A stretch of 18,103 bases of DNA, taken from an uncultured Porphyromonadaceae bacterium. GTDB lineage: Bacteria > Bacteroidota > Bacteroidia > Bacteroidales > Muribaculaceae. The stretch spans positions 1 to 18,103 of the forward strand of contig URSD01000047.1 in NCBI GenBank assembly GCA_900550395.1, in the 5' to 3' direction. The notes beneath the pieces were generated by a model. It did no database searches. It was not told where the DNA came from and was given only the letters and a program-made list of their open reading frames with translations. Made by a program: the position numbers and the translations under genes. Positions 7,076-15,201 of this stretch are shown one piece after another. Numbering within the stretch: the stretch's first letter is position 1; the number at the start of each line of letters is the position of its first letter.

Positions 7076-10000
7076 TTATTGCGCGGATGCATCACGAAGC
7101 ACCACGACCTCCGCGGAGGGAGTCTGCGCGCAGCGGGCGCCGGTACGCAGAAGCGCGTGCGCACGATACACGCCGTCGGCCACCGGCTGTCCCGACTCGT
7201 CGGCAAGGTCCCACACGGCCGAAGCACCATGGAGCTTGCGCACCGTGTTGCCGGCCGAATCGGATATTATGACGGTGACATCCGGCGAACCTGCCAGAGT
7301 ATGGTCTATGCTGAACGCAGCCTCCGTACGTGCCGGCACGGCATCGACTGTGAGCGTGGCCTCCTCTACGGAACTTACAACAAAGCAAAGTGTGCGCTCC
7401 ACAAAAGAGCCTGCGCCCGAGCTGACACTGAGACACACAGAGTGGTGTCCGTCGGAAAGACCGCGGAAAGGTATCGTAAGAAGAACATCGCCGCTGCCGT
7501 CGGAAGAGTGGACCGCATATCCTGACAGACCTACGGACGAGGAAGCACCGTCAAGCACGGCCTTGGACGAGCCGCGCAGAGCCACATCGCTGAAATTCAG
7601 GTCCGACGCCGGGACACTCACGCGAGCATAGAGCACCATGTCCGATGCCGTCACGCCGCCGTCGGTAAAGTCGGAGCTGTCGATATACATTTCCAGAATC
7701 TCGGGCGCCGATGTGTCCACTCCGGCACCGGCCGAAGCATCGGCCGATGTCTGCAAACCCGAACGATACGCATGTGCCGCGCGGCCGTCGGCCGCTACTG
7801 CATCAAGGCTGAGTGCAAAATCCGTACCCGGACGCGAGAACTGAGGCACGTACACCCGCGCAGTCCAGCGTCCGCCCTCCACCACGGCGGTGGAGGAAGC
7901 GAGACCCATGTCGCAGAGTGTAACCTCGGGCTTCGTTCCGGAGTCATTGTACATGACGGTGCCGGGAACGGGTGTGTCGAATACCTCTATGGCGATTGTA
8001 CCGTCGAATGTGGTGTCGGGATTGCCTTCGCCGTCGTCCACATAACCTGTCAGCCACAGCATGTCGCCGCCGCGTACAGGCTTGTCCATGCTGTCGCCGC
8101 TGCCGTGGCTCTCCAGCACGACGGATGCTCCGGCGAAGGGAATACGTACGGCAGGGTCGCCGCAAAGATTGTAGCACTTGGTGTTGAACAGGGGGCCTGA
8201 CTGGCGGTTGGCGCTCATTATGGCATTATGTCCCCGGCGGAAAATGTCGCCGGTAGTGTCACCGGGACGTCCGGCTCCATATGCGTCGGCCAGAGCCACG
8301 GCCAGATCGCGGTTGTAGGTGGAATATACGGCACGCGTGGCGGCTATCACTCCTATGGCTCCTCCATGCTCCTTGGAAAGCATGTTGACACCTACGCTGA
8401 TGTCATCCGAGTCTATGTGGAAAGCGCTGCACGTGGCGAGCACAGCCATGGGGTAAACGTTATAGCTGAGGCGGTCGGCCACCACGTCGCAGTAGAACTG
8501 CGTGTTGGCGAGGTCGCGTCCCGACACGGAGTGCCCGAAGTAGCCCATCAGGCCGCAGCCCTGACGCAGCCTCTCGTAGAAGGGGGTGGCGGCGGTGGCG
8601 AAGTCGCGGTAACCTATGATGGGTATATTATGCACTACCATGCCTTTTCGGCGAAGGCTGTTAATCATGGTGAGACTGTAATTGTAGTGCTCGTACTTGT
8701 CCATGGGGCCGCTGGTCATGACGGTGCGCGCTATTTTTGCGGCGGCCGGCGGGTTCTCCATATAGTCGATGGTGTGGTTCACCATAGCACGGGCATCACC
8801 CGGGCTCTTGGCCGGTAAACGTCCTACGGATACATCCATTTTGGCCGACTTGAAGTCAAGGTAGTCAGCCTTCTCGTCCATCCAGCCGACGTAGGAGTCG
8901 GAGGCATAGGACGCCGAACTGGTGAGGCGTGCGCTTGGTATCGCTGCCTGATGCACGGCAAGCACCTCGCGGGGCAGAGGCGAGAGGAGTCCTCGCATGT
9001 CGCGCAACGAGCTGCCCATGAGCAGCACATAGCGGAAACGCTGCGGATCGCGGCTGTAGAACATGTGGGCGAGACGGCGGTATGCTGCGGGAGTGGCCGC
9101 GCCGCCTGAAAATTCGTTATATATGTCGCTGCTGCGGCACACGGCCACATCCAGGCCGTCAATGCGCGCGTGGGCGTCGGCCAGACGCTGTGCCTCGGCT
9201 TCAAGGTCGTCGGTGGTGATGATAAGCATGTCGGGCACCGGCAGTGCGTGCAGGTCCTGCGATGCCACCTCCTGTACGAATTCAGGCGTAAGATGCCGGC
9301 GCTGCGGGTCGAAAAGCACCATGCGGCCGGGCGAGGCGGCCGAGTAGCTCTCAGGCATTGACGCCAGAGCGCATCCGTCGGCAGGCCGCATATCAAGAAT
9401 GCGCACGGCGGCCGGGTCGGTCACGTCCCAGAGCTGCAGTCCGTCGGCGGCGTCAGAAATGCTTATCAGCGAGCCGGACGCAGCTACAGGATAATGCATC
9501 ACCAGCTGCGACTCGTCGGCCGGAAGGCGGTTGAGGCGGGTATATATCAGGGCATGACGGTCAAGATAATAGTTATAGGACGATGCTGCGTCCGGCCGCG
9601 AGAGCGTGACTGTTGATTCTCCGTCGGGCATAGCGGAACTGTTGGCGAAACGTATCGCGCCCTGGAGGTCGAGATAGGTATCCATGGAGTAATAGTCTAT
9701 CTCCTTGCGCTGTGTGCTCACGAGCGTCGAGGCCGCGCCGTCAACAGCCACATCGATGCAGTCAATACCGTCCACCGCCATTTCAGCACCGAAAGCGGCA
9801 TAGCAGTAGTAAGCGAAAACCGGACGCCGTGCAGGGCCGTCGCTGAGTTCGGAAAGCACCGCGTCGCGGAAACGCAGGGGTATACGGCACGGAGCACTCG
9901 ACGTGAATGTGCGCTCGCAGAAGATGTTGCCTCCGCCTATCGGCGACACGAGGTCCTCGTCCGTTGCGTCCACATGGTAATGTCCCGTATATATATCGAC

Positions 10001-10483
10001 GCCGTCGGCAGACTCGGGTGCAGCCACATGCACAGGCTCGGAAGCACCGACGGCATCGCTCAGGAAGTAGTAACCACCACGGTCATATATATTATGGCGC
10101 CAGAGCGTATTGTCTATGCCGCTGAGGGTCTCGAGACCGTCAAGGTTTCGCAGGTCGAAACGCACATCGGCATCGCCATAAAAGAGCAGACGCCCGTCGG
10201 CCGTGTGTACTGTAGGGGTGGCAGGCAGATCGTCGGCTCCCTCGGTGAGGCGGTCGAGCGTCAGAGCTGTAGCACCATAGCCGTACACATGCACGCGCTC
10301 CGGGTCCGAAAAGCCCCATTGGCGCAACTGGTCGTAACTGATCTGCTGAATGCCTTCCTCCGTGACACGCACCTTTACCCACCGGCCCGAGGCCAGACGC
10401 GAGGACGGCGCATAATCAGCGGCCATGCCGGAAAGAGCAGTCAGTCCTGCGGCGAAAGAGAGAACAATACTGGAGAGTTTCAT
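7076..10483 (-). CDS. porU: Type IX secretion system sortase PorU
   Basis: 1135 residues, close to the known PorU length. PorU is a gingipain-like (C25) cysteine transpeptidase that cleaves the C-terminal sorting domain of T9SS cargo at the cell surface and attaches the protein to anionic LPS. Seen here: a signal peptide (1-21); an N-terminal beta domain with VKVRVTEEGIQQISYDQL; C25 core landmarks PDMLIITTDDLEAEAQRLA (from 417) and IYNEFSGG (454-461); and the catalytic pair H651 in GYFGHS and C685 in LATCS. An Ig/FlgD-like C-terminal domain ends near DGVYRAHALLRTG, without a sorting tail of its own. It starts 17 bases after the FAH-like gene and precedes porV, the usual pairing. Confidence 0.94.
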   Translation of the reverse strand: MKLSSIVLSFAAGLTALSGMAADYAPSSRLASGRWVKVRVTEEGIQQISYDQLRQWGFSDPERVHVYGYGATALTLDRLTEGADDLPATPTVHTADGRLLFYGDADVRFDLRNLDGLETLSGIDNTLWRHNIYDRGGYYFLSDAVGASEPVHVAAPESADGVDIYTGHYHVDATDEDLVSPIGGGNIFCERTFTSSAPCRIPLRFRDAVLSELSDGPARRPVFAYYCYAAFGAEMAVDGIDCIDVAVDGAASTLVSTQRKEIDYYSMDTYLDLQGAIRFANSSAMPDGESTVTLSRPDAASSYNYYLDRHALIYTRLNRLPADESQLVMHYPVAASGSLISISDAADGLQLWDVTDPAAVRILDMRPADGCALASMPESYSAASPGRMVLFDPQRRHLTPEFVQEVASQDLHALPVPDMLIITTDDLEAEAQRLADAHARIDGLDVAVCRSSDIYNEFSGGAATPAAYRRLAHMFYSRDPQRFRYVLLMGSSLRDMRGLLSPLPREVLAVHQAAIPSARLTSSASYASDSYVGWMDEKADYLDFKSAKMDVSVGRLPAKSPGDARAMVNHTIDYMENPPAAAKIARTVMTSGPMDKYEHYNYSLTMINSLRRKGMVVHNIPIIGYRDFATAATPFYERLRQGCGLMGYFGHSVSGRDLANTQFYCDVVADRLSYNVYPMAVLATCSAFHIDSDDISVGVNMLSKEHGGAIGVIAATRAVYSTYNRDLAVALADAYGAGRPGDTTGDIFRRGHNAIMSANRQSGPLFNTKCYNLCGDPAVRIPFAGASVVLESHGSGDSMDKPVRGGDMLWLTGYVDDGEGNPDTTFDGTIAIEVFDTPVPGTVMYNDSGTKPEVTLCDMGLASSTAVVEGGRWTARVYVPQFSRPGTDFALSLDAVAADGRAAHAYRSGLQTSADASAGAGVDTSAPEILEMYIDSSDFTDGGVTASDMVLYARVSVPASDLNFSDVALRGSSKAVLDGASSSVGLSGYAVHSSDGSGDVLLTIPFRGLSDGHHSVCLSVSSGAGSFVERTLCFVVSSVEEATLTVDAVPARTEAAFSIDHTLAGSPDVTVIISDSAGNTVRKLHGASAVWDLADESGQPVADGVYRAHALLRTGARCAQTPSAEVVVLRDASAQ

Positions 10484-10500
10484 ATATTTATTGATCTTTT

Positions 10501-11025
10501 TTACCTTATTTTGAAGTCGAGCGCCAGCGTGCCGTCAAGGCTCCAGCATGGCCGGGAACCCAGCCGGGCCTCATACCTCCCGCACGGCTGCGCAAGCACG
10601 ATGATGTCGCCGGTCTTGAGCGTGCTGCGCCGCGATACGGCGCTGACAGCCTCGTCGAAAGCCGGCCTTAGGTCGGGCCACTCCGAAACTGCGCCGTCGG
10701 GCGACACCATTGCCGCCGGACCTTGCGGCACGGGAAGCCACTGGCCTACGATGAGAGCATTGTCGGCCACAAGCGACTCCTCGCTCCATTCCCTGTCGCA
10801 GTTCAGCGCCACCAGCGTCAGCGCGTCGTAGTAACGCGGGGCGAAACGAGGGCTTACGCACAGCCCCAGACGGCTGACGCGCACGGCCGGCATGACCGTG
10901 AGTTCCACCTTATCCACCTCGTCACGCAGAAACAGCGGGCGCCCACCCGTCAGCAGAGCAGAATCCGGCACCTGCCGCACATGGAGCGCCTGCGATGATT
11001 CGGGTCCTACTATCAGGGTCTTCAT
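10501..11025 (-). CDS. Degenerate fumarylacetoacetate hydrolase-family protein
   Basis: 174 residues, shorter than usual for the family (about 200 or more). Resemblance to Bacteroidales FAH-family proteins is clear in PDSALLTGG, SRLGLCVSPRFAPRYYDA, TLKTGDIIVLAQP and the final LDFKIR. Active FAH-family enzymes are metal-dependent hydrolases, isomerases or decarboxylases. Here the expected E-x-E metal pair reads K39-V40-E41, the later metal Asp of the GxDxTARD block is N75, and the Lys of the KxFDG block is not evident, so catalysis looks lost or changed. The start ATG overlaps the rex stop by four bases (ATGA), so the gene is coupled to rex, and porU follows after 17 bases. The role is unknown; a structural or ligand-binding role is inference. 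Confidence 0.72.
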   Translation of the reverse strand: MKTLIVGPESSQALHVRQVPDSALLTGGRPLFLRDEVDKVELTVMPAVRVSRLGLCVSPRFAPRYYDALTLVALNCDREWSEESLVADNALIVGQWLPVPQGPAAMVSPDGAVSEWPDLRPAFDEAVSAVSRRSTLKTGDIIVLAQPCGRYEARLGSRPCWSLDGTLALDFKIR

Positions 11026-11681
11026 TGTCCGGCGCTGTCCATGCGGTTGTACATCACCGCGAGATGTGAGTAAATGGAGGTATTTGTGATGACTACGCCC
11101 TCGCGCACGCGTATGCGCGTAGGGGTAAAATTCCATATCGCCCGTACGCCCGCATCCATGAGCCGGTCGGCGGCATCCTGCGCATGGCGGGCAGGCACGG
11201 TCAGTATTCCCACCGACACGTCATGATCGCTGACGATATCGGCCAATGCCTCGTAGCCGCTTATGACTATGCCGCCCGCACGCGTGCCGACGATGTCGGT
11301 ATTGGTGTCGATACCGGCCACTATGTTCAGGCCATAACGCTGCAGACCACGGTCCTGAATGAGGGCGCCTCCCAGGCTGCCCACGCCCACGATGACTGCG
11401 TTGTGCCCCACATCGAAGCCGAGGAAGCCGCGCAGCTCGCGTTCAAGCGCCACCACCTCGTAGCCGATGCGCGTTTTGCCGCGCAGCCCCAGGTGCGAGA
11501 GGTCCTTGGCTATCTGCGAGGCGTCCACATCGAGAGCATCGGCCAGACCGCGCGACGACACGAACTCTACACCGTCGCGCCGCAGTATAGCCAGATAGGC
11601 AAGATACCATGGCAGACGCCGCAGTGTCGGCTCGGGAAGCCAGTCGTGTTTTTTAGACGATTTGGAAGGCACTATATTCAC
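11022..11681 (-). CDS. rex: Redox-sensing transcriptional repressor Rex
   Basis: 219 residues, standard length. Rex dimers bind DNA when NADH/NAD+ is low and release it when NADH binds. The winged-helix N-terminus has LPEPTLRRLPWYLAYL (15-30), then VSSRGLADALDVDASQIAKD. The Rossmann domain has VGVGSLGGALIQ and GIDTN. The C-terminal helix contains IYSHLAVMYN for domain swapping. There is no ATG near the start; GTG at 11681 is used here, and GTG at 11672 is also possible. An exact -7 box lies only 5 bases before 11681, so the message is leaderless or nearly so if the first GTG is right. Rex heads the operon with the FAH-like gene, porU, porV and ispF. Confidence 0.95.
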   Translation of the reverse strand: MNIVPSKSSKKHDWLPEPTLRRLPWYLAYLAILRRDGVEFVSSRGLADALDVDASQIAKDLSHLGLRGKTRIGYEVVALERELRGFLGFDVGHNAVIVGVGSLGGALIQDRGLQRYGLNIVAGIDTNTDIVGTRAGGIVISGYEALADIVSDHDVSVGILTVPARHAQDAADRLMDAGVRAIWNFTPTRIRVREGVVITNTSIYSHLAVMYNRMDSAGQ

Positions 11682-11686
11682 AGCCG

Positions 11687-11694
11687 CAAAGTTA
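11687..11694 (-). promoter_or_regulatory. -7 box of the rex/porU/porV operon
   Basis: TAACTTTG on the minus strand matches TAnnTTTG exactly. The -33 region has no TTTG at the usual distance. It is placed so that transcription would begin at about the rex start codon. Confidence 0.5.
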
Positions 11695-11754
11695 CATATT
11701 TTTTTTGAATTTTTGCGATGGTACGCGACACAGCCTGCCTAAGTTTCATATATT

Positions 11755-11772
11755 TTGTGTACATTTGCACGA
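11755..11772 (+). promoter_or_regulatory. -7 box of the YitT gene with overlapping Rex-like site
   Basis: TACATTTG (11760-11767) is an exact TAnnTTTG -7 element, about 45 bases before the ATG at 11812. Overlapping it, TTGTGT-N6-GCACGA (11755-11772) has the 18-base spacing of Rex operators (TTGTGA-N6-TCACAA) but matches only part of each arm. The promoter box is the stronger call; the Rex site is speculative. Confidence 0.4.
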
Positions 11773-11811
11773 AAATCCGGCACAGTGCCCGTGCCCTCCA
11801 CAACCCGACCA

Positions 11812-12726
11812 ATGAAACTCTCGAAAGACACCTTCTGGCGCACCACGCGCGACTACTTTTTCATAACGCTCGGCATGGCCATATATGCCTTCGGTTTCAC
11901 CGCGTTCATCCTCCCGGAGAAAGTGGTGATAGGCGGTCTGGCCGGCGTAGGCACTATAGTCTATTTCACAAGCGGCATACCGGTGGCTATCACCCAGTAT
12001 GTAATCAATCTCGTACTTCTGGCGATAGCCTACAAGGTCGTGGGACGGCAGTTCGTTATCGGCACCATCTACGGCGCCACCATGATTTCCGTGTGGGTGG
12101 GTCTGTTCCAGCCCCTATTCGCCGAAGGATTCACCAACGAACCGTTCATGAACATCGTCATCGGCGGCACATTGTGCGGCCTGGGCATAGGCATGTGCTT
12201 CACACATAACGGCAGCAGCGGAGGCACCGACATCGTGGCCGCGATGGTCAACAAGCACAGCAACGTGTCTATAGGCCGCATGATGCTCTACACCGATGTG
12301 TGCATTATCTCCTCCTCGTTCTTCCTGTTCCATCAGATCGACAAGATTGTCTACGGCTTCGTGGTGCTCTTCCTTGTCAGCTACATGGCCGACCTCGTCA
12401 TCAACACCAACCGCCAGGCCGTGCAGTTCACCATATTCTCACGCCACTGGCGCGAGATTGCCACCGCCATCAACAACGAGGCGCACCGCGGATGCACAGT
12501 CATCACCGGCATGGGATGGTACAGCAAGCAGGAAGTGAAAGTGCTGCTGTGCATGTGCCGCAAGAACGAGTCCGTCACGATCTTTCGCATCATCAAGAGC
12601 ATCGACAACGACGCTTTCGTCACGCAGGCCAATGTCAACGGCGTCTACGGCCAGGGATTCGACCAGGTGAAGGTGAAAATGAAGACGGAGCCCGCCAACC
12701 GCGAGCCCCGCACTGTCCATTCATAA
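11812..12726 (+). CDS. YitT family membrane protein with DUF2179 domain
   Basis: 304 residues. The N-terminal two thirds carry about six hydrophobic segments (roughly 14-34, 38-56, 58-76, 80-100, 112-130, 165-195) with the family features ILPEKVVIGGLAGVGTI and NGSSGGTDIVA (133-143). The cytosolic DUF2179 domain covers about 222-285 (CTVITGMGWYSKQE to VYGQGF). The substrate of this family is not established. The ATG at 11812 is chosen because the upstream extension (19 codons) is not family-like and would overlap the promoter box. It is transcribed divergently from rex with a 130-base shared control region. Its stop lies only 15 bases from the convergent DUF3256 stop, with no clear terminator between them. 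Confidence 0.9.
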   Translation: MKLSKDTFWRTTRDYFFITLGMAIYAFGFTAFILPEKVVIGGLAGVGTIVYFTSGIPVAITQYVINLVLLAIAYKVVGRQFVIGTIYGATMISVWVGLFQPLFAEGFTNEPFMNIVIGGTLCGLGIGMCFTHNGSSGGTDIVAAMVNKHSNVSIGRMMLYTDVCIISSSFFLFHQIDKIVYGFVVLFLVSYMADLVINTNRQAVQFTIFSRHWREIATAINNEAHRGCTVITGMGWYSKQEVKVLLCMCRKNESVTIFRIIKSIDNDAFVTQANVNGVYGQGFDQVKVKMKTEPANREPRTVHS

Positions 12727-12741
12727 ATATTTCGTTAGCAC

Positions 12742-13428
12742 TTATCGTACGAAGCGCTTGTCTTTCAGGCGATAGACGAGCTCGGGGTGCATGTAGTTGC
12801 CAATGGCGTCGGCTCGGTCCTGAGGCAGGAAGTATGTCTCCATGGTATTGCGCAGGGTGATGGTACCCCGCGTGGTGTCGGCCTTGGCCTCATAGGTGAT
12901 GAACGGATTCATTTCCTCAACCTCGGCACGGTGCTTGCGGCCGTCGGGCGTAAGCCAGTCGGCGAGCGACGGCTCCTCAAGAGCCTTGCGGACGGGCTGC
13001 CAGCGCGCGTCGAACCACTGTATGCGGCTGTCGCGCATCGGATACGCAATTGTTTCTATAAGAGCCACGAGCGTATCGCTCCCGGCCGGGAATACGTCAA
13101 TCTCAAAGCGGCACGTATCGCCCACCTCGAAGCGCAGGCTGCGGTCGGACGAGCCGGTCACGACAGCACGCGCACCCGAAGCGTCGGCCGACTCGCGGTG
13201 CACGCCGCTGTTGTAGTAGTCGAGCATGTCGAGGCGCGTATTGGCCGGAAGCAAGGGCAGTACGTCGTCCGGTGCCATGGCGAAGAACCATTGTGCCGAA
13301 CCGGCATTGCGCGCCGTCATGGTGGCGCTTATAGGGTCTGCCGAGGCCGGCGACGGCTCAGGCGTTGCCGCCGTAGCTGTGGCGACAGCGAGAAAGATGA
13401 TTCCCGGTAAAATGTGTCTTGCTCTCAT
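12742..13428 (-). CDS. DUF3256 family exported protein
   Basis: 228 residues with a signal peptide (hydrophobic 6-20, cleaved near TATAATPE). The rest is soluble, with the Bacteroidales DUF3256 pattern: an APDDVLPLLPANTRLDMLDYY block near 50-73 and a C-terminal ETYFLPQDRADA stretch. Known members are short periplasmic or outer-membrane-associated proteins of unknown function restricted to Bacteroidales. The start codon overlaps the stop of the upstream helicase gene (ATGA at 13425-13428), so the two are translationally coupled. No Cys follows the signal, so it is not a standard lipoprotein. Confidence 0.82.
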   Translation of the reverse strand: MRARHILPGIIFLAVATATAATPEPSPASADPISATMTARNAGSAQWFFAMAPDDVLPLLPANTRLDMLDYYNSGVHRESADASGARAVVTGSSDRSLRFEVGDTCRFEIDVFPAGSDTLVALIETIAYPMRDSRIQWFDARWQPVRKALEEPSLADWLTPDGRKHRAEVEEMNPFITYEAKADTTRGTITLRNTMETYFLPQDRADAIGNYMHPELVYRLKDKRFVR

Positions 13429-15173
13429 TTGCGGTATTTCTTGCGCGGACGCGCCGGACGGCCGCCGTCGTCGCGTCCTTTGTTGTTCTTGCGCTCCGAG
13501 GCTTTGGCGTAGTCCTTGTCGGGTTCGGCTATCTCGCTGTAGAGATGACGTCCGAGGAAATCGGCGCCCTTGAGGGCCGCCACCACACGCGCCGCGTCGG
13601 CCTTGCGCACATCGAAAAGGGAGTAGCCGGGCATCAGGTCGATGCGGCCCACGTCGACTCGCTGCCCCTCCACGCTGTGATTGAGCAGGTCTATGAGGTT
13701 GCCGGCATAGAAGCCGTCGCGCTTGCCGGCATTGACGTAGATGCGCGCCATGCCGCGCTCGGCCGTGCGGCGGTCCTTGTCGGCAGCCGTGCGTCCCTCG
13801 GCCCCCTTGCTCTCGCGGTCGCGCTTGCGCTCGGGCTTGTCCGAGATGTTCTCTATGGCTGGCGCATCCTTGTAGTAGTCGAGCAGGCGGTTGAACTCAA
13901 GAGAGAGAACGCGCTTCAGCAGGTCGCGCGTCGAGAGCCACGACAGTTTTTTCTCCACGCCGTTGACGTATGCGTCGATTTCCTCGTCGTTGACGGCCAC
14001 GCGTTCCAGACGGTCGGCCAAAGAATAGAGCTGTTTCTCGATGATGCGCTCCGGGGTGGGAACATCCTTATGCTCGAATTTCTTGCCTATGCTGCGCTCT
14101 ATCTCGCGGAGGCGTCCTTTCTCGCGCGAATGGATTATGGCAACACTCGTGCCCGTCTTGCCGGCACGGCCCGTGCGCCCCGAGCGATGGGTGTAGACGG
14201 CCGTGTCGTCGGGCAAGCCGTAGTTGATGACGTGCGTGAGGTCGTCGACGTCAAGGCCGCGGGCGGCCACATCGGTAGCCACGAGCAGCGTGGTGACGCG
14301 GTCGCGGAACTTGCGCATCGTCAGGTCGCGCTGCTGCTGCGAGAGGTCGCCGTGCAGCGCGTCGGCGTTGTAGCCGTCGTGGATGAGAGCGTCCGCTATC
14401 TCCTGGGTATCGCGCCGTGTGCGGCAGAAGATGATGGCGTAGATGTTGGGATTGTAGTCGGCCACGCGCTTCAGGGTGGCATACTTGTCGCGCGCCGGCA
14501 TCATGTAGTAGATATGGCGTACGTTGGCGGCTCCCTCGTTGCGTGTACCCACAACTATCTCCTTGGGGTCCTTCATGTACTGCGAAGCTATACGCGCCAC
14601 CTCGGAGGGCATTGTGGCAGAGAAGAGCAGCAGCTTGCGATCGGCCGGAACGTGGTCGAGAATGTCGTTTATACTGTCGACGAAGCCCATGTTGAGCATC
14701 TCGTCTGCCTCGGCGAGCACTATTCTCTTTACATGGCCAGGCCTGATTGTCTTTCTCCTGAGATGATCCATAAGACGCCCCGGGGTTCCGATAATAATCT
14801 GCACACCGCCCTTAAGTGCCTTAGTCTGGCGGCTGATATCCTGTCCTCCGTATACCGGAAGTACCTTCACACCATGCATATATTTTGCAAGCTTCCTGAT
14901 TTCATCTGCCACCTGGATGGCAAGCTCCCTTGTAGGAGAGAGGATGATAACCTGTGTCTTGTGACTTGACGCATCAACGCTCTCAAGCACCGGAATACCA
15001 AAGGCTGCTGTCTTTCCTGTTCCGGTCTGCGCCTGTCCGATTACATCCCTGCCCGAAAGCACTGCCGGGATTCCCTGAGCCTGTATTGGAGTTGCCTCCT
15101 CAAAGCCCATATCCTTGATGCCTCGCAAAATCTTAGGGTTTAGTTCTAATTCGTCAAATCTGATTGTTTCCAT
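13425..15173 (-). CDS. DEAD-box RNA helicase, chimeric, with DbpA-type RNA-binding domain
   Basis: 582 residues. Motifs in order: Q motif (GFEEATPIQ, 23-31), I AQTGTGKT (48-55), Ia PTRELA (80-85), Ib TPGRL (130-134), II, III SAT (185-187), IV IIFCRT, V TDVAARGLD (300-308), VI HRSGRTGRAG (329-338). A DbpA-like RNA-binding domain (about 475-550) and a basic tail (RPARPRKKYRK) follow. Motif II reads A154-E-A-D instead of D-E-A-D; loss of this Asp would be expected to abolish ATP hydrolysis. Codon and base composition change abruptly at this motif: residues 1 to about 151 look Clostridial, the rest Bacteroidales. The intact frame reflects conservation at the join. The start METIRF at 15173 has AAAGGAAA upstream; an earlier ATG at 15230 lies in a leader hairpin and is unlikely. 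The downstream DUF3256 gene overlaps by four bases. Confidence 0.85.
   Translation of the reverse strand: METIRFDELELNPKILRGIKDMGFEEATPIQAQGIPAVLSGRDVIGQAQTGTGKTAAFGIPVLESVDASSHKTQVIILSPTRELAIQVADEIRKLAKYMHGVKVLPVYGGQDISRQTKALKGGVQIIIGTPGRLMDHLRRKTIRPGHVKRIVLAEADEMLNMGFVDSINDILDHVPADRKLLLFSATMPSEVARIASQYMKDPKEIVVGTRNEGAANVRHIYYMMPARDKYATLKRVADYNPNIYAIIFCRTRRDTQEIADALIHDGYNADALHGDLSQQQRDLTMRKFRDRVTTLLVATDVAARGLDVDDLTHVINYGLPDDTAVYTHRSGRTGRAGKTGTSVAIIHSREKGRLREIERSIGKKFEHKDVPTPERIIEKQLYSLADRLERVAVNDEEIDAYVNGVEKKLSWLSTRDLLKRVLSLEFNRLLDYYKDAPAIENISDKPERKRDRESKGAEGRTAADKDRRTAERGMARIYVNAGKRDGFYAGNLIDLLNHSVEGQRVDVGRIDLMPGYSLFDVRKADAARVVAALKGADFLGRHLYSEIAEPDKDYAKASERKNNKGRDDGGRPARPRKKYRK
14695..14725. 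other. Composition junction: Bacteroidales left, Clostridia right
   Basis: Left of this stretch third codon positions are mostly G or C, genes lack Shine-Dalgarno sites and families are Bacteroidales. Right of it the text is AT-richer, genes carry AGGAG sites and families are those of Lachnospiraceae-like Clostridia. The stretch itself encodes IVLAEADEMLN, one of the most conserved parts of DEAD-box helicases, which is where an assembler or a recombination event could join two homologues. Confidence 0.8.
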
Positions 15174-15201
15174 ATATTTTTTATATTTCCTTTCAAAAAA
15201 A

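Noticed and set aside
9974..10831. 285-codon plus-strand frame across the porU start and the FAH-like gene
   Set aside because: Antisense to two supported genes and covers their intergenic gap; composition is not protein-like.
12727..12760. Possible terminator between the convergent YitT and DUF3256 genes
   Set aside because: Only a 5-base TTCGT/ACGAA repeat with no T run, partly within the DUF3256 coding end; too weak to call.
13419..14969. 516-codon open frame on the plus strand opposite the helicase
   Set aside because: It has low-complexity, Val/His/Arg-rich composition, crosses the junction between two genomes and is a by-product of GC-rich codons in the opposite strand; the minus-strand frame has all helicase motifs.
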